NCBI GenBank assembly: GCA_963932145.1
Contig: OZ010580.1
Location: forward strand, 38,176,855 to 38,240,854
DNA: 64,000 nucleotides
Direction of reading: 5' to 3'
From: Acanthosepion lycidas
Lineage: Eukaryota; Mollusca; Cephalopoda; Sepiida; Sepiidae
Positions 54,718-64,000 of this stretch are shown here, piece after piece. The translations under genes were made by a program, and so were the position numbers. The first letter of the stretch is position 1; the number at the start of each line of letters is the position of its first letter. The notes under the pieces are model-generated. The model saw only the letters and a list, made by a program, of their open reading frames with translations. It was not told where the DNA came from and searched no databases.

Positions 54718-56600
54718 TTAATCTGGATCAACATATTTAAGCAGATATTTATTTTTATGCCTGTATGTAACCATCAATTCATTTCTCTTGTTTAATAAGT
54801 TAGGGTTATTTAAGTGTTTTAAGATAACCAATTTTTCAACAAGACATAAGTTACATTTATTTCCTTTACCGTTATAAGCTTTTAGCTCTAAATATAATTT
54901 TCCACTTGATTGATGGTGAGATGCCATCATTCTTTCATTGCCAGAAATATTTGGAGAGAGCAGTACTGTTTTTATATTTTAAATTACTTAAGGTCATTTG
55001 ATGATAGTAAAAATAAATTTTTCAAGGATTTTCCATGGAACCAAAATAAAGTTTAACTTTGTTACTGGAATGTATGCTCACTTGGTATACAATATTATCA
55101 GTCATACATTGACCATTTAAGGGACAGATCATATTTTTTCAGCAGTTGCATTTATTTTTAGAAGAATTTACATTGTCTTTGTTGGAAATATGTTTGTTAA
55201 ATATAATGTTTTTTATGATAAGAGAGAGATGTGTCTTTCTTATTAATGCATCTATAGCTGACCGTAACATTATTTTTGTTAAAAATCGTCTTTTTAGTGT
55301 TGGTGAATGATTAAAGTGTTTATGAATTAAATTTAGAAAAATTCTTCTAATATTAGTTTGGACATTATGGTTATAAGGTGGATTAATTCATATAATGTTG
55401 TGTTTACAGTGTTTCTGCTTATTTTTATTTTCTTTGTTTATTTCTAAATACTCCATATTTACTTTATGATTGCTTAGTTCTAAAGCCTTTATATATTTAA
55501 TTTTAGTCTTATCAAATATTTTCTTATTTCTGGAGTTGGTGAATAATTCAACTGGAACTGATTTATGTAAATTATCTAGAATTTTGTGGTGATGGTTTGA
55601 TTTATTACTGGCATAGCTGTGCTTATATGATTTGTAATAACCATTATTCAAGTTTTTAGGTTACATCGAGAAAGTTGATCACTTTAATATTGGTGGTGAT
55701 GGTAATATTTAGTTTATGATCTTTAAAAAATCAGTTCTCTTCTCAATCAGTCTATATTTTATGGGTTAAATTTACAGAGAAAAATGACACTATCATCTAA
55801 ATAGAGTACCGTGGCCTTGATGTTGAAAATAAATCTAAGTTGCCATAATAATAGAATTCCAACAAGTTTGCATGCCTCCATTGAATCATGTTCTCCCATA
55901 ACAATGTAAAATTCGGGGTTACTTCTTTTGGTCCACAGATAACCATTATGAAATAGTATAGGCCTTTGTGCCTGCTTCATATTTATTTATTTCATGATCG
56001 CTAATAGGACAGTAGTTTATTGCTAGATTTATAGCAGCCATTAGCAAATTCCCCATGATAGGCCAGTAAAAGTCACAAATATCAAATTGGATGAATGTAC
56101 ATTCATTCTTCCTTTTTATATTGGTAAACCATTCTATGTCTTCAGCTGTTTTGTTCCACTGGTTAATTTCCTAGAGTATTTTTGATGTATTTACATGCTC
56201 TTTCAAGGATGTTTTTGCTGATTTTACTAATATTATTTTTGGTTGGGTTGAGTAACCGGTATTGAGGATTGTTTAGAAAATTTGCCTTATGATCTTTAAC
56301 TGTGATGAATGCATGTTATTTGTGGAATTTGTAGATCCTATCATCAATTTTTAGTCCAGTAGCTATTCTCTTGGCTTCAATATTGACGTTATTTTCCCAG
56401 TTATTAAGGGCCTTTTTATAAAACTTATTAACTTATTTTTTAATGGCTTTATGGTACATATCCACATTGACTTTGTAATAATTACACATCTGCTTTGAAG
56501 ATTATTTTGTCATATTTTTTGATCATAGCAATGTCCTTTAACATTTTTTGCTATAGATCATTGGTAATATTAGCAAATTCAGTTTTGTTTTTGACAGAGA
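54718..56600 (-). pseudogene. Penelope-like retroelement (RT + GIY-YIG), decayed
   Basis: Read on the minus strand from about 56600. First comes the RT entry segment with ITVKDHKANFLNNPQYRLLN and PTKNNISKISKNILE. Next is FHNGYLWTKR (55980-55759), leading to LVGILLLWQLRF and LYLDDSVIF, where the family's catalytic box is usually YRDDG. The next region (55651-55388) has LDNLHKSVPVELF and NKKIFDKTKIKYIKAL. A CNC..(N)CPLNGQC cysteine motif lies near 55110. Then a GIY-YIG-type part has LYFGSMENP. The C-terminal end (54930-54718) shows KCNLCLVEKLVILKH, NLLNKRNEL and HKNKYLL. This order is diagnostic of Penelope-like elements with a GIY-YIG endonuclease. Frames are broken at least five times, so it is inactive. 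Confidence 0.88.
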
Positions 56601-56649
56601 ATAGGTCTTTTTTGAAGTTCAATAATAAATTGTTGCATAAAGGTGTTTT

Positions 56650-56890
56650 TTGAGACTTAAATCTGTATCAAAATTTTCTTTCAAATAATTTTTATTTTCC
56701 CAAGTGCTTTCAGTCTGATATGAGACCATCTTCCGGGGATTAAAATACCTGTGGATGTGTATACACTAGCTTCATAAATTCATAGTATTTTTTTCACTGT
56801 TTGTTTAAAACACTAAATAAACAGTGAAAAAAGCACTTGGGAAAATAATAATTATTTTAAAGAAAATTTTGATATTTTTCTTGATCAATT
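56650..56890. repeat. Inverted repeat at 5' side of the Penelope-like element
   Basis: GTATCAAAATTTTCTTTCAA through TTCCCAAGTGCTTT (about 56666-56711) is repeated in inverted orientation as AAGCACTTGGGAAAATAATA ... AAAATTTTGATAT (about 56832-56876). Inverted flanking repeats (pLTRs) are typical of Penelope-like elements. Confidence 0.8.
56702..56738 (-). ncRNA. Hammerhead-ribozyme-like core in the pLTR
   Basis: On the minus strand: CGGAAGA (CTGANGA box with one mismatch), then GGTCT-CATATC-AGACT forming a 5-bp stem II with one G-T pair, then GAAAG. Penelope-like elements are known to carry minimal hammerhead motifs in their flanking repeats. I could not fix the cleavage triplet, so activity is uncertain. 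Confidence 0.5.
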
Positions 56891-57029
56891 CTCTACAGCC
56901 ACCAAGAAATTAATTTGTGGACTTGAAAGGATTAAAACTAAAATGAATAGTCTAATTTATTTAACCAAACCTTGAATGAAAATATACTACCTATATACAT
57001 ACATATACATATATATATATATATACATA

Positions 57030-57232
57030 CACTGTGTGCCAAATTATTATTGAGATAACTTTTTTTTATAATATTTCAAAAACCATCCAATCAATTCACA
57101 CAAAATCTGCGCAATCACTGAAATTTTTGTACTGATCTGCGCAATGTAAATAAACTGGCACCATATTTGTTATCAGCATGGTGATGAAATATTAGAAAAA
57201 AATTTATCTCAATAATAATTTGGCACGCAGTG
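57030..57232. mobile_element. 203-bp MITE with 30-bp class TIRs
   Basis: The left end CACTGTGTGCCAAATTATTA, then TTGAGATAA, matches the reverse-complemented right end CACTGCGTGCCAAATTATTA, TTGAGATAA. It sits between TA tracts (57009-57024 and 57237-57250). No coding capacity. The end sequence fits the Tc1/mariner group, but a clean duplication is not visible on the right. Confidence 0.85.
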
Positions 57233-57239
57233 TTTATAT

Positions 57240-57700
57240 ATATATATATAACAAATATTTCACTATTTGTGTTACTCTGGCATATATATATATGTGTGTG
57301 TATATGTGTTTGTAATGTCATCTTCATTCTGAAATTTCAACAAAATGAGAAAAATGCATCTAATAAAAGAATTTGGTAAAAATTGTCAGTTGATATTGAT
57401 GCTCTTTGTCATTCAAGTAAATATGAATGACTTACCCTGTATTAAATTAAGAAATTAGCACCCATTTTACTTCATGACTCCAGCAACTAAAGGTTACTTC
57501 ATTACTCATTCAGCAAAACATTTAGCTTTGTGTCTGTCTGTCATTTTTAACATTTTGGCTATTATTCAAATTTCATGCAAGTTCATCAAGTATTTGTACT
57601 TAGGAGTTAAACACCTTGCAAATAAGTAATTTGTTCAGAGAGACATTCTCACCTTCAATGTTTGTATTATAATATCTTGGTTATAGAGTTTTCTTTCAAT
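57240..57700. other. AT-rich spacer, no gene seen
   Basis: TA tract, then a stretch with no structure that I can define. Confidence 0.4.
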
Positions 57701-57704
57701 AATC

Positions 57705-57990
57705 ATTATAAATGTATCACATTACCATAGGTAACATTTCTGTCACTGACTCTTAATTTGCACGACCACCTGCGGTCACAAGAACAAGGGTGATAATTCT
57801 GTTTTAGAACAAATGTGAAAGACATTAAAGGCAAAAAAATACAAATGCACAAGAACTGTTGCATATAGTGTGCCACATAGCTCCCCAAATGACCCTCGTC
57901 AGGTTTTGAATTTAGAGCTGTCTTTCTCCAAGACATCAATCAAGGCTAAAGAGCCCAGTCATTCATTGCTGTTTAGGAGTAGAGGTTTAT
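57705..57990 (-). repeat. SINE fragment, tail type D
   Basis: In reverse complement it shows CTGGGCTCTTTAGCCTTG, GGAGAAAGACAGCTCTAAAT and CCTGACGAGGGTCATTTGGG, matching the 51.8-kb copy. The head is lost. The far end includes GGTCGTGCAAATTAAGAGTC. Confidence 0.7.
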
Positions 57991-58019
57991 CCCTTTTTTC
58001 CTGTTTAGGATGTGGTTCA

Positions 58020-58235
58020 TTTCTTCAATGGCCTTAGTGATTTATGTGTCTTAACTTTCTGCTAATCATCAGCTCTGACTTTTCATTTCTGTCTTTTAGG
58101 CTGCCCCTCCTGACTTCACTCCATTATCTATTGTCTTCTTAATTCCTGTTCTTTTATTGTTCTCTCTCCTTAAAAATGTTTTTCTTTTTCTCATACTCTT
58201 TCACACTCAATAAGCCCTTTGCATCCTCTTAGTTA
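58020..58235 (+). repeat. LINE 3' end fragment
   Basis: CCATTATCTATTGTCTTCTT, CTTAAAAATGTTTTTC, TTTTTCTCATACTCTTTCAC and ATCCTCTTAGTTACTTATAT follow the order of the LINE 3' end at 13.33 kb. TA tract at the end. Confidence 0.6.
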
Positions 58236-58319
58236 CTTATATATATATATATAAATATGGTCATCCACATACAGGCCTGTTTTGCTGTCTCACAGCTCAT
58301 CAGCTAGACATCTGTTTGC

Positions 58320-58400
58320 TTCAAGCCAGGATCAAAACCCTACTGATTTGGCATCAGTCAGAGATCCTACCTCTAAGCTATCAGAGCCTGACAGAGAGAA
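58320..58400 (-). repeat. Type-I tRNA-like SINE head
   Basis: On the minus strand: GATAGCTTAGAGGTAGGATC (canonical-looking A box), anticodon stem ACTGA/TCAGT (perfect 5 bp) with loop TGCCAAA, and B box GGTTTTGATCC. The acceptor stem does not close (GGCTCTG has no partner), so it is a SINE head or tRNA pseudogene. Confidence 0.5.
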
Positions 58401-58429
58401 AAGGAAATTCTGACACCAGTATATATATA

Positions 58430-59050
58430 TTAGAGTGTGCTGCTTATATTTTATATCATAAAGAAATAATTTATACGCAAACAATTAAACAGCAAAGTTA
58501 ATGTGATTAATGGCAAAATCACTTTGCTAACAAGACTTAATGAGACATTAACTTACTATCAGTTCCTTGAATAATGAGATCTTTATATTCGAGTTGTAAG
58601 TACTTTCAACAATTTTGAAATTGTCATCTTCAAATTTGTTTTCATACACAGGCAAGCACTGAGATGAAATATGTATAGACTGAAAGATGTTTTTCTTAAT
58701 TATGCTATTTATTGACAGTTAAATATATGTTTTGGAGCATGCGATGCTATGATGCTAGAGTTCTTTTATGGAAAAAAACTAGTGATCACCGACCAAGAGA
58801 GAAGAATGCAACTTTATTAGTGAATTAATGTCGTTGCCTAAGAGCTCCTCAGCACAAGTGGGCTATACAACATATGTATGTTCTCATTATATTCCGGTGT
58901 ACTATGAATATTTCTTCAATTTATTTTTATTGTTTCTTTGTCCAGATTCAGATTATAATTTAAATAAAAATAAAAAGAACAACTTACTTTTTAAAACTTA
59001 ACAAGGAATTTATCCTGAGAAACTGCAATGTAATATCTAATCTCCATTTT
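58430..59050. other. AT-rich spacer, no gene seen
   Basis: No structure that I can define. Confidence 0.4.
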
Positions 59051-59059
59051 AGCATTAAA

Positions 59060-59140
59060 TGCTAGACAATCTCTTCTTAACTGAATCAGACAGTGGTTTC
59101 TCCTACAAAGGGGGATACAGGTTCAAGTCCTGCCAGATAA
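59060..59140 (+). repeat. Type-II tRNA-like sequence, second copy
   Basis: It shares the 3' two thirds with the 17.65-kb locus: anticodon stem ACTG/CAGT with loop AATCAGA (59084-59090), GGTTTCTCCTACAAAGGGGG (variable arm) and the T arm around GGTTCAAGTCC. The acceptor stem is broken (CAGATAAC). The 3' flank (ACATATTTTCTTTTTCATG, TTTCTCAAGTGGGC) resembles that of the 17.65-kb locus, suggesting a shared element. Confidence 0.55.
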
Positions 59141-59258
59141 CATATTTTCTTTTTCATGTTTTCTCAAGTGGGCTAATCACTAAACCAAATAAACATTGTT
59201 TAAAAAACAGAGTATGTATTCAAATACATGCATGTCCTAAAACAGAATTTGAACTCGT

Positions 59259-59262
<4 letters not shown>

Positions 59263-59338
<76 letters not shown>
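59263..59338. repeat. (TA)n(TG)n compound microsatellite
   Basis: TA tract followed by TG tract; smaller TA/TG tracts at 59383-59410. Confidence 0.95.
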
Positions 59339-59340
<2 letters not shown>

Positions 59341-59439
59341 CTGATATGAACTTGTTTTAAATATTTTAAGCTATCTGTGTGTATATATATATAATATATA
59401 TGTGTGTGCGTATATGTAAATATATCTAAGAAGCTAATG

Positions 59440-59990
59440 TGTGGGTGTCAATCTGAGGATAGTACAGAGGATCCAGAAAGTGTTGGATGAGTCTAATGCT
59501 GATTACAAAGGTATTCTGATAAGTAAAGAACTCATAAAATTTGTTGCTGAGAGCATCAGACTCAACACAGAGGCCTACATCAAGTGCTTTAAGGAGGTAG
59601 CATTGCCCTGGGTCAATAGGGTGGCTGCTGAAAGACCTTATATCTGACAACAGAACTCAGCACCATGCCACTCAAGCAGGAGTACCTAGTTATGGCTGTC
59701 AAACAATTTCTACAACCACATCACTGCTCACATCTGGCCACCTAACTCCCCAGACTGGAACTTCCCTTGATTATTATGTGTGGCATGCAGTTGAGCAAGA
59801 GACCAACAAAATTCCTTGTAACACCAAAAATGAACTGAAGTCAAGGATTATGGCAGCATTCACAATCTTAAGCAGGAAGACTGCCAGAGATGTTGCAGGA
59901 TACTTTGAAGTCATCTGGAGGGCGTGGTTGGTAAATATATCTGTTATAATGAGATGTCAGTGTCATTTTCATTTTTGCATAATCTAGACG
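59440..59990 (+). pseudogene. Mariner-like transposase, C-terminal half
   Basis: The open part 59441-59647 has SIRLNTEAYIKCFKEVALPW and NRVAAERPYI. Next, in a shifted frame, comes QQNSAPCHSS (the second catalytic Asp of QQDSAP is Asn). NNFYNHITAHIWPPNSPDWN follows; this is the box that leads to the third Asp region. Then come HAVEQETNKIPCNTKNELKS and a C-terminal helix region (59778-59987). The N-terminal DNA-binding half and the first catalytic Asp are missing. It resembles the 30.1-kb pseudogene. Confidence 0.8.
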
Positions 59991-60014
59991 ACAATTTATT
60001 CATCGCACCCTATA

Positions 60015-60015
<1 letters not shown>

Positions 60016-60064
<49 letters not shown>
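60016..60064. repeat. (TA)n microsatellite
   Basis: Pure TA tract directly before the hAT remnant. Confidence 0.95.
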
Positions 60065-60066
<2 letters not shown>

Positions 60067-60069
<3 letters not shown>

Positions 60070-60963
60070 TGGTAGGATTCAGCAGGTTTGCACAAACTTG
60101 TTCTTGGAATTTTATGAGCTCAGCAAACCCGCTGCTAGTTGCTACTCAGACAAATCTCTAATTTTAGATTGTCTACAAATTGTAGTCACATAATCAGCTG
60201 GGAATGTAAATTCAGGTGATCGAATAAAGTTTAATACAAATTTCATGAACTGCTGAACTTGCTAGAGCCAAATACTTGGAATATTCAAGAAATAGATATT
60301 CCCTGGAAAGCTATGGAAGAAAAGCTGAATGGCTTCAGTAAAATCTTTCATCACAATATTCCCATTAATGATTATTGTGACTATGTGGAAGACGTCCTGA
60401 AAAACTTTCATAATCCTATAATTCCTCAAAGTGTACTAAAATGAAAACTATTATCAATACGATTGCTATCAGTTCTTCTGAGGCAGAAAGAAGTTTTTCA
60501 AGAATGAATATTATATACATTCAGATAAAAGAAGCCACTTTGCAATGGAAAATGCAACAAACTTGATGACAATTCATTGTATTGTCTCCCTTTAGATTTA
60601 TGGGATGCCACTCTTTTTGTTAAAACGTTGCTTACAAAAAATCCCAATGCTGCTGATAACAGAGTGAGGCATAAAAAGGTGAAGACTGATGACAGTCAAG
60701 TAGCTAATTGGAAATTTTTAAAATGAAAGATCATGAATAAAAAATTTTAACCCATTTCTTTTAATTATTTTTCCATTCAAAATGATAACATGCAATGTAA
60801 TGCAAATTAATTTTGGTATTTTTGAGTAAGTGCAATAATATTTCCTTTTTTCCTAAATTATATCTATATAGTAAAGTATAGACTATAGAAAAATGAGGGT
60901 ATTCATTGCTATTGAGATGTGTTGTTAAGAGAACCCATTTTTAAAATTTTTGAACCCCACCAC

Positions 60964-60965
<2 letters not shown>
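60067..60965 (+). mobile_element. hAT element, internally deleted
   Basis: The left end CAGTGGTAGGATTC matches the reverse-complemented right end TAGTGGTGGGGTTC. Flanking 8-mers are TATATACA and TATATATA, fitting an 8-bp duplication, although both lie in TA tracts. Inside, ISSSEAERSFSRMNIIY (from about 60466) is the hAT C-terminal dimerisation motif. Upstream, IPWKAMEEKLNGFS (60259-60444) belongs to the same protein region. The tail LPLDLWDATLFVKTLL, then NWKFLK, ends in a stop near 60725. BED finger and catalytic core are deleted. Confidence 0.8.
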
Positions 60966-60998
<33 letters not shown>

Positions 60999-61000
60999 TC
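60966..61000. repeat. (TA)n(TG)n microsatellite
   Basis: TA then TG tract directly after the hAT right end. Confidence 0.9.
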
Positions 61001-62510
61001 TCATACAAATATATTTGCAAGCATATCCAGAACTGCATGCAACCAAATAGGTAGATGCATGCATAAATATATATTTGTACAAACACACTTGACTGATGAG
61101 TCGCAAGAGTGCATGAAGATATTCAAAGTAACTGCTTGATACGTAAAATTCTTGGTGGTGCCGACAAATGATGGATGACAGCTGAAACATAAAGGATGAT
61201 AATATGGCAGGTAAAGTCTATTGGGTCTTGGATATAAAACAGCAGGTGAAGAATAATACAATGCTTCCAACTTGTAAACATTGTCTACTGTATAGCAGAA
61301 AAGGTTTTGGAATCTGGCTTAACACAAACTCCATGACAGAACAAATTGTACAATGTTATGCAAAAGAAACGGTAGTTTAGAGACTTTGTTCTTTTGATAC
61401 CTTCATTGTATGGCCATAAGAGAGATGATTCCATCAGAGGAAATGTCAGTAGCCTTTTGTTGGTTAACCCCCTTCAGGTGATCTTGTCACCTACCATTGT
61501 ATAAATAAGCCCTATATTGTTTATGAAAGACAATCTATTCTCTGAACCAAATATTTTACTATATATTTTGACTGAAATAAAAATGACTATTAATTTCCAT
61601 GTAAGACTTCCATCCAGAGTTCTTTGGAGAGGTTTGGGGATGCTTTGGACCCTAACTTTTGCTGAAACTGAAAAACTAAAAAGAAGACTAAATTGGCTTA
61701 AATGTATGACAATTCTACTGAGATGAGCTGTATAATTTATTGTTGAAACTTGACTAATGCATGGAATAATAATGCAACACAAAATGTACTTAGAACAAAA
61801 TGTATTGAAACAAGAAAGTGTACACAATATTTACATATAGTTTTTTGTATATTCCTGGGAAGACCGTTCCTGGAGAATGTGTTGACTGAGTCGCGGTTGG
61901 GCAGAGTCTCTGGTTGAATCTCTTGATTCATCCCCTCTCTTCCCGGTACCAACCATATTTATATGGTCAATACTCCACTATGCAAATTATGTGGATCCTA
62001 CCACAACATTTATGTAAAAATCATTATTGTTATTAATTTTAAAAAGATATAACAAAACTTTATCTTGTTCTTTTTTTCTTTTTCACAAAAAAATAGCTTC
62101 TAAAACTTCTGTATAAGTCTTATATGAAGAAAATGTTGGTTCCATTTCAGAAAATAAGTTGAAGGGAAAAACCAAAAAATGTCTATTTAAAATCAAAACA
62201 TGTTTACAGTAATCAATCTAAAAAGAATTATTCATTTTATAAGAGAATCAGTAAAAACAAAAATATAGCACTAGCAGTTTTTTTTAAACTTTACATCTGA
62301 TTCTATCTTGTTTTTTGGCAAACATCACCCACCACCATTTTTATTTTATTTTTATTTTTTTTTGGGGGGGGGTGCTTGATAAGGGCTGACAACTGCTGGG
62401 AAACTGTAGACATTGTTGTAATCTAGCATTCATTCAAAGATTTTATATATAAAAGTTCCAGATAATTTTCAGCCATCTCATTGACCAATTGATAAAGATG
62501 TCAGTATATC
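61001..62510. other. Spacer, no gene assigned
   Basis: A GC-richer island (61850-61955, GAGTCGCGGTTGGGCAGAG) is open in two minus-strand frames and unrecognised. A 117-codon minus frame (61474-61827) has no domain. A G run lies at 62364-62372. Confidence 0.4.
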
Positions 62511-62516
62511 ATACTT

Positions 62517-62772
62517 ATTATAAAACCCAGGTTGTGTGTGTGTGTGTGTGTCTGTACATTTATATATTGGATCGGATTTCCTACATTTTTCAACTGATTT
62601 CAACAAAACTTCACAGGAGTACGTAAAATTACATTGCGGTGGTTCTGACAGCGCCAAAAATTGGAAAAACAATTATTTTTGCATGAAATCAATTTGAAAA
62701 CACGATTAAGAGGCATCGCAAGAATGAAAGGGGTCAACTCATATAGAGTTATATTTATTATAAAACCCAGGT

Positions 62773-62812
<40 letters not shown>

Positions 62813-63195
62813 CATTTATATATGGGATCGGATTTCCTACATTTTTCAACCGATTTCAACAAAACGTCACTTTTTTTTTTGGCAGGTAGTGTTTCTTATT
62901 GTCTTGCACACTTTTTTTCTTTATTTTTACATTCAGAATGCTTTAAAAATTCCATTTACAAGACAATTGTTTATAATAAAATTCTATTCAATCGGTAGAC
63001 TCATAATGATTGAAAACAATGTTTTTGTTTGGGTTTGACCAATTCGTAAAAAAAAAAAAAAACTAATTAAGATATGCGTGTCCATCAAACTTAAACAATA
63101 ATCTTATCAATTTTATTTTTCAGTCTTTGTGATGGTCGATACTTGATCTATCTCTTACTGTTACATCCCCGGGCAATGCCGGGCTCTCCTGCTAG
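62517..63195 (+). mobile_element. Helitron, nonautonomous, with duplicated 5' segment
   Basis: The 3' end ATCCCCGGGCAATGCCGGGC, then TCTCCTGCTAG|T (63192-63196), is a clear Helitron terminus with a GC-rich hairpin about 8 bp before CTAG. The 5' side TTATTATAAAACCCAGGTTG plus TG tract and ATCGGATTTCCTACATTTTT occurs twice, exactly 240 bp apart (62517 and 62757). No Rep/helicase frame is present. Confidence 0.8.
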
Positions 63196-63399
63196 TTTAA
63201 TGCTCAACTATTGGTTATTCTCTCAATCTGTTACTATACAACTGAGATTAATCCCTCTTTCTTTCAGTTTCAAGTTTTGAATATTTTCACTGTTCCATCC
63301 TCCCTATCTGAATACATACTCTCTTTTTTTTTCCATTCCACAATTTTAATTTTGCATATTTAACATAAATTTTGTTTTTTAAACCTAGTAAATTTACAT

Positions 63400-63770
63400 T
63401 ATTTACTTTATTCGGTCTATTGTCCTCATCTTTGTCGCCATATTTCTTACAACATTTCAGCTGTTGTACACTCCAGCCTTCTTCAGATGGTTGGAATGTC
63501 AAACTCAATCCTTTATTTCACTCACTGGGGTAGACTGTTCTAGTTCACCGTGCCATGTTTAATGGATGTCCGTTATCAGTTATCTCCTGTTAAAGGGTTC
63601 AGTTCAACATTCCAACCACCTGAAAAAGGCCAGAGTGTACAACGGACGAAATGTTGTAATAAATATGGCGACAAAGATGAGGACAATAGTCTGAATAATT
63701 TAAATAAAGTACATAATACCTCATCTCAGAAATATAGACAGATACCTAGTAAAATTTATCCACTTATATT
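63400..63770. repeat. Foldback repeat FB, copy 3, best-preserved arms
   Basis: The left arm (63400-63505), reverse complemented, reads CATTCCAACCATCTGAAGAA, then GGCTGGAGTGTACAACAGCT and GAAATGTTGTAAGAAATATG, then GCGACAAAGATGAGGACAAT. The right arm (63607-63720) gives nearly the same text in plus orientation. The middle is GGGGTAGACTGTTCTAGTTC ... TATCAGTTATCTCCTG. Hammerhead boxes in the right arm: CTGAAAA (63620-63626), GAAA (63648-63651), GTC (63689-63691). Confidence 0.85.
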
Positions 63771-63867
63771 TGTATCTGGATGTCTGAAGAGTTGAGATCA
63801 GAATTTTTTTATCTTAATGAAATAAATATCACAATGGTATTTTAAGAGTTTGTTTTCTTTCTTCTTC

Positions 63868-63891
63868 TTCTTATTATTATTATTATTATTG
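63868..63891. repeat. (TTC/TTA)n microsatellite
   Basis: TTC triplets pass into TTA triplets. Confidence 0.85.
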
Positions 63892-63965
63892 CTCTGTTTT
63901 GACATAGAGCTCTCCCTGGAATTATATCCTTTTGGAAGTATCCATATGGATTACTAAATATTATC

Positions 63966-63969
<4 letters not shown>

Positions 63970-64000
<31 letters not shown>
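63970..64000. repeat. (TA)n at window end
   Basis: Pure TA tract that runs off the window. Confidence 0.95.

Noticed and set aside
61093-61130. CTGATGAGTCGCAAG as another hammerhead
   Set aside because: No GAAA box follows at a suitable distance; the next similar text is GAAGA without stem II pairing.
62661-63038. 125-codon plus-strand frame
   Set aside because: It runs through the TG tract of the Helitron; no domain.

Overview
This is a eukaryotic, AT-rich, repeat-dominated window with no intact protein-coding gene that I can support. Best reading: gene-desert or long-intron DNA of a cephalopod mollusc, probably an octopus. Reasons: tRNA-derived SINEs with a shared central block and interchangeable tails, very frequent (TA)n/(CA)n tracts, and Penelope-like elements, Jockey/CR1-type LINEs, Helitrons, mariner/Tigger relatives and hAT remnants side by side. 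The species call is inference from repeat content.

Layout. 1-17 kb: AT-rich spacer with several SINEs (about 0.87, 2.1, 2.6, 7.4, 7.9, 16.4 kb), local duplications (4.4-4.8 and 7.06-7.41 kb), hairpins and a lone LINE 3' end (13.3 kb). 17-32 kb: the densest part, with a type-II tRNA-like sequence (17.65 kb), three truncated copies of one LINE family (18-19.2, 21.7-22.6, 27.7-28.5 kb), two foldback repeats carrying hammerhead-ribozyme-like cores (19.7 and 23.1 kb), a candidate spliced exon (25.8 kb), a tandem pair of an unclassified repeat with an ORF-like core (26.4-26.9 kb), a decayed GIY-YIG retroelement tail (28.8-29.4 kb), a 5S-rRNA/tRNA composite SINE (29.65 kb), a dead mariner-like transposase (30.1 kb) and a Tigger-like element (31.26-32.25 kb). 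32-39 kb: very AT-rich spacer, an ATCT-type minisatellite and a long (TA)n tract. 39.6-40.4 kb: a minisatellite with units of about 62 bp. 41.4-46.9 kb: a nonautonomous Helitron, a Tc1-like fragment, a long-arm hairpin MITE, and a mariner with both inverted repeats that carries a younger MITE. 48.1-49.3 kb: a TIR-bounded element. 51.8-53 kb: two SINEs, one again 5S-tRNA composite. 54.7-56.9 kb: a decayed Penelope-like element with RT, cysteine motif and GIY-YIG remnants, inverted flanking repeats and a hammerhead-like core. 57-64 kb: MITE, SINEs, tRNA-like sequences, mariner-like and hAT remnants, a second Helitron with a duplicated 5' segment, and a third foldback repeat.

Nothing here acts as a gene network. 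The information lies in nesting: one 80-bp palindromic MITE family with a mariner-type end sits inside a LINE, inside a Tigger-like element and inside a mariner, and so post-dates all three. The most interesting items are the inverted-pair repeats with hammerhead cores, the 5S+tRNA composite SINEs, the four-copy repeat with a conserved ORF-like core, and two tRNA-like loci with UCA at the anticodon position.
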